Shown here: in pieces, positions 59,234 through 64,000 of the stretch
How positions within the stretch are numbered: the first letter of the stretch is position 1
How the letters are laid out: the number at the start of each line of letters is the position of its first letter
Assembly: GCF_000374445.1 (NCBI RefSeq)
Contig: NZ_KB894407.1
Coordinates: forward strand, 62,001 to 126,000
Reading direction: 5' to 3'
Length of the DNA stretch: 64,000 nt
From: Actinokineospora enzanensis DSM 44649
Lineage (GTDB): Bacteria > Actinomycetota > Actinomycetes > Mycobacteriales > Pseudonocardiaceae
Program-made: the position numbers and the translations under genes
Notes under the pieces: model-generated
The model's database searches: none
Told to the model about the DNA's origin: nothing
Seen by the model: only the letters and a program-made list of their open reading frames with translations

Positions 59234-62200
59234 GTGGGAGAGAACTCGGGTGAGGTGCACGGGGACCTGACCCGGATCGGCTCGGTGTACGGAGACCTGT
59301 ACGTCGGTGGGGCAGCGCCCGCGCGTAGCCACTATCTCAAACAGGTGGAACGGTTGGCGCCGCCCGAGCTGGTGGGCCGCGCGGCGGAGATCGCCCAGCT
59401 CACGGACTTCTGTAGGTCGGGCGGCGGGTATCTGTGGTTGCGGGCCCCGGCATGGTCGGGCAAGTCGGCGCTGCTGTCGTCGTTCGTGTTGGAGCCGCCT
59501 GACGGGGTGGTGGTGGTTTCGTTCTTCATCACCGCGAACCTGGCTCGACAGGCGGACCGGCGGGCGTTCGTGGACAGCGTGCTGGAGCAGCTCTGCGCGC
59601 TCCTCGGACGGCCGTTTCCGCACCACAGCCCGGAGACCAACCGGGAAGCGCACCTGTTGGGCCTGTTGGCGGAGGCGGCCCGGCTGGTCCGCGATCGTGG
59701 CGAGCATTTCGCGCTGGTGGTGGACGGGCTGGACGAGGATCTCGGGGTCGACGGCGGCCACGACGCCCACAGCATCGCCGCTCTCCTGCCCGTGGATCCG
59801 CCTGCCGGGATGCGGGTGATCGTCGCCGGTCGGCCCGCGCCGCCGCTTCCGGTCGATCTTCCGGAGCACCATCCCCTGCGCGGGGATTCGGTCGTCTTCC
59901 CCCTCACCCCGTCCGAGAAGGGCAAGGCCGTGCGCGCCTCCATGGAACGCGATCTCAAACGACTGCTCACCGGTACAGCTGTCGAGCGAGACCTGTTGGG
60001 GCTGGTCACGGCTGCCGGCGGTGGTCTCGGCACGGCAGACCTGGCCGCATTGACGGACTGCTCGGTGTGGGAGGTGGAGGACCGCCTGGAGACGGTCGCG
60101 GGCCGCAGTTTCACCCGCCTACCCGGGGTCGGTGGCGACTCGCCCGACGTGCTCGTGCTGGCCCATGAGCGCCTGTTGGTCACCGCCCGTCGCATGCTCC
60201 ACGGCAAGCTGGCTCCCTACCACGAACGCCTGCACACCTGGGCTGACGACCACGCTGCCCGAGGCTGGCCATCCGACACTCCGGAGTTCCTGTTTCGCGG
60301 CTACTTCGCCCTGCTCACCGCGATCGGTGACCATGCCCGAATGGTCCGACTGGCCACAGATCCCGCGAGACACCGCTGGTTGCTCCGGACTACCTATACG
60401 GACAGCGCTGCCCTCGCCGAGATCGCCGCTACTCAGGCGGTTCTGCGTGGCGTTCCGGACCTCGCCAACCTTGCCCGGCTGGCGGTACACCGAGCCGCCC
60501 TGTTACGGCCGAACAACCGGTTCCCGACGAACCTGGCCGCCGCGTGGGCGATGGCGGGTCAGACCGAACGCGCCGAGGAGATGGCCGGTCTCTTCGTGTG
60601 GCCGCCCGAGCAGATCGATTCGCTGCTCGCCACCCAGCGTGCCGTGCGCGATCTCGGGGAGACCGAGCGAGCGGACAGATTGCTTGCCCAGGCCGAGGCG
60701 GCATGTGCGAGGGTTCATCAGTTCTTCGGCGGCAGGCCGATCGCGCTTGTCGCCGCAGAGTATGAGCGGCTCGGCGAGTGCTCGGCGGCCGAGCGGGTGT
60801 CCGGGCTCGGTGCGAACGAGTTCGAGAGGATTCGGGCCCTCACCGTGCGAGCCGGGGCGACTGTCGCGACGGATCGGGCGTGGGAGCTGATCGCTCGTGC
60901 GGAGGCGGTGACGAGTGTCGAGCAGTGGCCCAGTCGGGCGCTCGCCGACCTCGCGACAGTGGTCCACGGTCTTGGTGAACCTGTGCGAGCCACGGATCTT
61001 TTGGCTGCGGCCGAGTCGAACCACGGTTGGACCGGTGCCCTGAAAAGCCCAGGACATGCCGACCTGCTGACTGCGGCCGGGTTCGAGGTCGATGGCATCC
61101 TTGCTCCGATCGACGCGGACTATATCGCCGAATGCGCGGCGGAGGTGGGTGATGTCCAGCAGGCGGTCCGGCTCGCGGCCCAGGTCGACAAGAGCAATCG
61201 TGAACCGCTGATCGACAGGCTGGTCGAACGGATCGCTCGTCTCGACTCCGGTCGCGCCGAGGAACTCGCTCGTCCTACGGCAGATGGAGCGCGGTTGGGC
61301 GTCCGGCTGGCGATTGTGGCGGCGTCGGCCACCGGAACGCGTGCAACGGACCTGATAGCCGAGGCGGAGACCCTGGCCGGGGAGACTGTTGATCCCGTGC
61401 AGCGGAGTACCGCGTTCCTGGCTGTCGCGACTGCCTTGGCAGAAAAGGGTGACACGGGGCGGGCCGTGGAGATGGCACGCGACTACGCGCGCCCCGAAGC
61501 CGGGAACGCCGTAGTGCGTGTGGCCGCGCGGCTGCTGCGTGCCGGAGACGTCAAGGGTGGTACCGGGCTGCTCGAACTGGTGGAGGTGTTGACCAGGGGG
61601 CGTTACTCGGTCGAGGACGAGCGTCGGGCCGTGAAGTGGGTGCAGGCGATGGTGGACTTCGGTGACCTCGACCATGCCGAGCGGGCCGCCGCCGGGTTCG
61701 CCGACGCGACCGCGCGGTCCGCCGCTTGGGCGGTGATCGTGGAAGGTGCGGTCCGAAGAGGAGCACTCGATCTCGCGGAGCGCGCCTTGGCCGCTGTCGA
61801 GGACGAGGCCCTACGCAGGTGTCCGCGACTCGACTTGATTCGCGGTCGGCTTGCCGAGGGAGACCACGCGCGTGCAGCCGATCTCGCCGGTGCGGCGCCC
61901 GACCCCGAGCACGCGGCGGACGCATTGGCCGTGGTGGCTGCCGACTCGCGTCTTCCGGAGCACTTGGCCTTGGCCCGGCGGGCTGTCGACGCCGTGCCCG
62001 AACCGCATGTCCAGCGGCGGATACTTCTCGATCTCCTTGAGGCGGCGGCATCTTCGGGCCGTCGTACGGCTGTCGAAGATCTGGTGGGGGACCTCGACAG
62101 GGTCACTCAGGAGGGCCTGACTCGGTTGGAGACGCCTTCGCTCCGCCGGGGTGCCGCGCGATTCCTGGGGTTGCGCAGGTTCAGCTTGCGGAGCCTGCGC

Positions 62201-62461
62201 GAGATTGTGGAGACGATCGACAGTCATCGACGTGTGTCGATGAGCCCAACGGTGTCTCTGAACGTCTCGAAACGCGTGGTGCCTGTGGAACCACCTGCCC
62301 GGCGCACGGACACCGCCGGGCTGCCTGCGGATCAAGTCTTGGCTGTGGAGCTGGTCGAGCGGGACTGGCACTACGTGCTTGACGACCTGCTCGACCGGCA
62401 CCCGGAGATCTACCCCGTGATCCTGGCCGAAGTGGACAAGCTGTCAGCGGGCGTTGTGTAG
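59234..62461 (+). CDS. Large STAND-type NTPase with helical repeats
   Basis: This 1075-residue protein starts with a short beta-rich motif (GDLTRIGSVYGDLYVGG, the oligopeptide found at the front of some actinobacterial conflict-type NTPases), then LVGRAAEIAQL and Walker A APAWSGKSALLSS near residue 72, Walker B FALVVDGLDED near 160 and an arginine-sensor-like region VIVAGRP. From about 380 onward are degenerate TPR-like helical repeats (AWAMAGQTERAEEMAGLFVW, RAVEMARDYARPEAGNAVVR, ALDLAERALAAVEDEALRR). It probably senses a signal or partner through the repeats. Effector domains are not recognised. The GTG start is at 59234. It is convergent with the DUF6886 gene, overlapping by 18 bases. Confidence 0.8.
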   Translation: MGENSGEVHGDLTRIGSVYGDLYVGGAAPARSHYLKQVERLAPPELVGRAAEIAQLTDFCRSGGGYLWLRAPAWSGKSALLSSFVLEPPDGVVVVSFFITANLARQADRRAFVDSVLEQLCALLGRPFPHHSPETNREAHLLGLLAEAARLVRDRGEHFALVVDGLDEDLGVDGGHDAHSIAALLPVDPPAGMRVIVAGRPAPPLPVDLPEHHPLRGDSVVFPLTPSEKGKAVRASMERDLKRLLTGTAVERDLLGLVTAAGGGLGTADLAALTDCSVWEVEDRLETVAGRSFTRLPGVGGDSPDVLVLAHERLLVTARRMLHGKLAPYHERLHTWADDHAARGWPSDTPEFLFRGYFALLTAIGDHARMVRLATDPARHRWLLRTTYTDSAALAEIAATQAVLRGVPDLANLARLAVHRAALLRPNNRFPTNLAAAWAMAGQTERAEEMAGLFVWPPEQIDSLLATQRAVRDLGETERADRLLAQAEAACARVHQFFGGRPIALVAAEYERLGECSAAERVSGLGANEFERIRALTVRAGATVATDRAWELIARAEAVTSVEQWPSRALADLATVVHGLGEPVRATDLLAAAESNHGWTGALKSPGHADLLTAAGFEVDGILAPIDADYIAECAAEVGDVQQAVRLAAQVDKSNREPLIDRLVERIARLDSGRAEELARPTADGARLGVRLAIVAASATGTRATDLIAEAETLAGETVDPVQRSTAFLAVATALAEKGDTGRAVEMARDYARPEAGNAVVRVAARLLRAGDVKGGTGLLELVEVLTRGRYSVEDERRAVKWVQAMVDFGDLDHAERAAAGFADATARSAAWAVIVEGAVRRGALDLAERALAAVEDEALRRCPRLDLIRGRLAEGDHARAADLAGAAPDPEHAADALAVVAADSRLPEHLALARRAVDAVPEPHVQRRILLDLLEAAASSGRRTAVEDLVGDLDRVTQEGLTRLETPSLRRGAARFLGLRRFSLRSLREIVETIDSHRRVSMSPTVSLNVSKRVVPVEPPARRTDTAGLPADQVLAVELVERDWHYVLDDLLDRHPEIYPVILAEVDKLSAGVV

Positions 62462-62959
62462 TCGGATCCCGCTGAACTCCAGGGTGCTGGTCGTGACCGC
62501 CGCCCAGAACGCGTGGAGCTCCGGCAGGACCCGCAGCTGGATGCCCGCCTCGTCGTGCAATGCGAACAGGTCGCCGACCGGTTCGGCCGGGCCGAGCGGC
62601 TCGACCGTCTCCGTCGTCACCATCGCGTGTCCGACCGAGTGGAACGGCTCGGCGGGCAGCCGGTAGGCGTAGAGGCGCACGGTCCGGATCGCGTCGAGCC
62701 AGCCGTATTCGACCGCGTGGACGCGGGTGCCGCCGCCGGGGCCGATGATCCGGTCGTGGTCGTCGGGGCTGGTGGTCGGACCGACCCAGGCCATCGCCCG
62801 GGGGCATTCGCGGGGGAACCAGTAGTCGGGGCTGCGGGGGGAGCCGACGGCCCAGACGCGGGGTTCGGATTCCGCGGCGGTGACCGCGACGTGGGGGGAG
62901 AAGCGGGTGATGGTGGGGTCTTCGGAGAAATGCAGCACCTGGCCGGGGTCTGGACGCAT
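62444..62959 (-). CDS. DUF6886 family protein
   Basis: This 171-residue protein starts MRPDPGQVLHFSEDPTITRF and has VWAVGSPRSPDYWFPRECPRAM, ARxxxW-type conserved stretches, and GWLDAIRTVRLYAYRLP, matching the actinobacterial/firmicute DUF6886 pattern. The His and Glu residues suggest an enzyme-like pocket, but the function is unknown. The ATG at 62959 fits the family start better than an in-frame one at 62995. It lies 26 bases after the asparaginase stop, in the same direction. Confidence 0.82.
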   Translation of the reverse strand: MRPDPGQVLHFSEDPTITRFSPHVAVTAAESEPRVWAVGSPRSPDYWFPRECPRAMAWVGPTTSPDDHDRIIGPGGGTRVHAVEYGWLDAIRTVRLYAYRLPAEPFHSVGHAMVTTETVEPLGPAEPVGDLFALHDEAGIQLRVLPELHAFWAAVTTSTLEFSGIRLHNAR

Positions 62960-62985
62960 ACCCGAGGCTATGCCGGGCCTCGTTT

Positions 62986-63972
62986 CTATCGCCACCCATT
63001 CTGGCCGAAGGTGGCGCGGATGCGGTCGATGTCGTGTCCGGTGGCGAGCAGACGGTGGAGGAGGATGCGGGCCTTGAGCGGGTCCAGGAAGTGGGCGCTG
63101 ATCAGTCCGCGGTTCAACAGGTCCGATTCGGAGCCGGGGAATCCGTAGGTGCGGCTGAGCACCGACCCGGCCCCGGTGCGCGAGGCCAGTACGACAGGCA
63201 TGTTCGCGGCCAACTCGGTGAGCCTGTCCACGACGCCCACGGGCACGTGCCCGGCGCCGAACCCGGCGATCACGAGCCCGTCGAACTCGTGGGCCGCGCG
63301 GAGCGACGTGCCGGAATCCCCGAGCGTCATGGTGACCAGCCCGACGTCGACCGCCTTGCCGAGCGCCCCGACGACGGTCTTGCGACCGGTCTGGCCGTTC
63401 AGGAACCGGGGCTGCCCCTCGACCACGTATCCGAGCGGTCCGCCGTCGGCCGAGACGAAGGTGTGCCCGCTGGTCGAATGCGTCTTCCGCACTCGCGCGG
63501 CCGCATGGATCTCGTCGGCGAGCACCACCAGCACACCGTGCCCGGACGCCGTGGCGGCGGTCTGGATCGCGGCCAGCAGGTTCGCCGGACCGTCGGCACC
63601 GGCCTGGGCCGCGTTGCGCATCGCCCCGGTGACCACCACCGGCTCGGGTCGGGTGTGGCCGAGGTCGAGCAGGTAGGCGGTCTCCTCGATCGTGTCCGTC
63701 CCCTGCACGACCACCACCCCGGTCGCCCCACCCGCCAACCGCTCCTCGATCGCCTCCGCCAACGCGTCCACGTCCTCGAACGACACCGACGCCCCCGGCA
63801 CCCGCCGGAACTCCACCACCTCGATGTCGATCCCCGCCGCGGCCAACCCGGGCACCGCCGCCACCAACTCCGCCGCCGACAACGCCGGAACGGCCCCCGC
63901 GCCGGTCGCCGAACTCATCGAGATCGTGCCCCCGAGACCGAACACGACGACGTGGGGCGTGGAACCGGACAT
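62986..63972 (-). CDS. ansA: Type I/II L-asparaginase
   Basis: This 328-residue amidohydrolase converts L-asparagine to aspartate and ammonia. It has the first catalytic Thr in FGLGGTISM (near residue 17), and the second Thr and the Asp in VVQGTDTIEETAYLL (near 92). GAMRNAAQAGADGPANLLAA follows (near 120), with the Lys in ARVRKTHSTS. There is no signal peptide. ATG 63972 has a GGAGG RBS at eight bases; ATG 63978 and TTG 63987 are too close to it. The gene is complete at the window edge. Confidence 0.9.
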   Translation of the reverse strand: MSGSTPHVVVFGLGGTISMSSATGAGAVPALSAAELVAAVPGLAAAGIDIEVVEFRRVPGASVSFEDVDALAEAIEERLAGGATGVVVVQGTDTIEETAYLLDLGHTRPEPVVVTGAMRNAAQAGADGPANLLAAIQTAATASGHGVLVVLADEIHAAARVRKTHSTSGHTFVSADGGPLGYVVEGQPRFLNGQTGRKTVVGALGKAVDVGLVTMTLGDSGTSLRAAHEFDGLVIAGFGAGHVPVGVVDRLTELAANMPVVLASRTGAGSVLSRTYGFPGSESDLLNRGLISAHFLDPLKARILLHRLLATGHDIDRIRATFGQNGWR

Positions 63973-64000
63973 GAGCATGTCCTCCAATCGGCGGGTGATC

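Noticed and set aside
56342-59872. A 1176-codon open frame on the minus strand, opposite the Pro-rich, SDR and STAND genes.
   Set aside because: It runs antisense to three genes with recognisable domains or RBSs and its product is low-complexity with no motif; high GC makes such frames stay open by chance.

Overview
The window is high-GC DNA with the strong GC3 bias, GTG starts and 4-base ATGA/GTGA gene overlaps of an actinomycete. The mix of SARP and LAL regulators, XRE-flavoprotein and HipA-DUF3037 pairs, a LanKC enzyme and stand-alone condensation proteins suggests a Pseudonocardiales-type antibiotic producer; the genus is inference. No rRNA, tRNA, CRISPR array or transposase was recognised.

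Positions 1 to about 21960 hold a non-modular biosynthetic gene cluster that continues left of the window. Its first operon (1-6264, +) encodes a ketosynthase fragment, a chain-length-factor-like partner, an acyl-AMP ligase, a KAS II ketosynthase, 4-hydroxymandelate synthase and a PhyH-type dioxygenase. A convergent operon (9960 to 6792, -) encodes a carrier protein, a glycosyltransferase and a DrrAB-type exporter. A third operon (10140-18584, +) encodes two stand-alone condensation-fold proteins, two KAS III-like proteins, a carrier protein, an Sfp-type phosphopantetheinyl transferase, a SerRS-like amino acid:carrier-protein ligase and a two-subunit thiamine-diphosphate E1 enzyme. After a hairpin come a flavoprotein and a fumarase-superfamily lyase that look like the CreE/CreD pair, which makes nitrite from aspartate. 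Aromatic supply, amino acid loading on a carrier protein, discrete ketosynthases and a likely nitrite supply in one locus is an unusual set, and I know no characterised pathway with all of them.

Positions 22001-32097 look like a class III lanthipeptide locus: LanKC, an MFS exporter, a 43-residue precursor with an ILDLQ leader motif and an SxxSxxC core motif (too short for ordinary gene calling), then an Eis-like acetyltransferase. A SARP regulator, a LuxR-type regulator and a secreted serine protease face the other way.

Positions 32133-38050 carry two tandem paralogous NACHT NTPases with matching leaderless-type promoters. Upstream of the second lie a G-rich tract and a large inverted repeat. 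Positions 38075-42314 hold a TAXI binding lipoprotein, a two-component system and an MHS transporter.

From 42476 to the end the window is a mixture of small operons: DUF3995, an XRE-flavoprotein pair, a third condensation-fold protein followed by a LAL regulator (with 20-bp direct repeats after both genes), a pentapeptide-repeat protein, HipA-like plus DUF3037, a MocR regulator, a GH18 chitinase, a Pro-rich protein, an SDR, a large STAND-type NTPase, DUF6886 and asparaginase. Hairpins between convergent genes are frequent and mark most transcription-unit ends.
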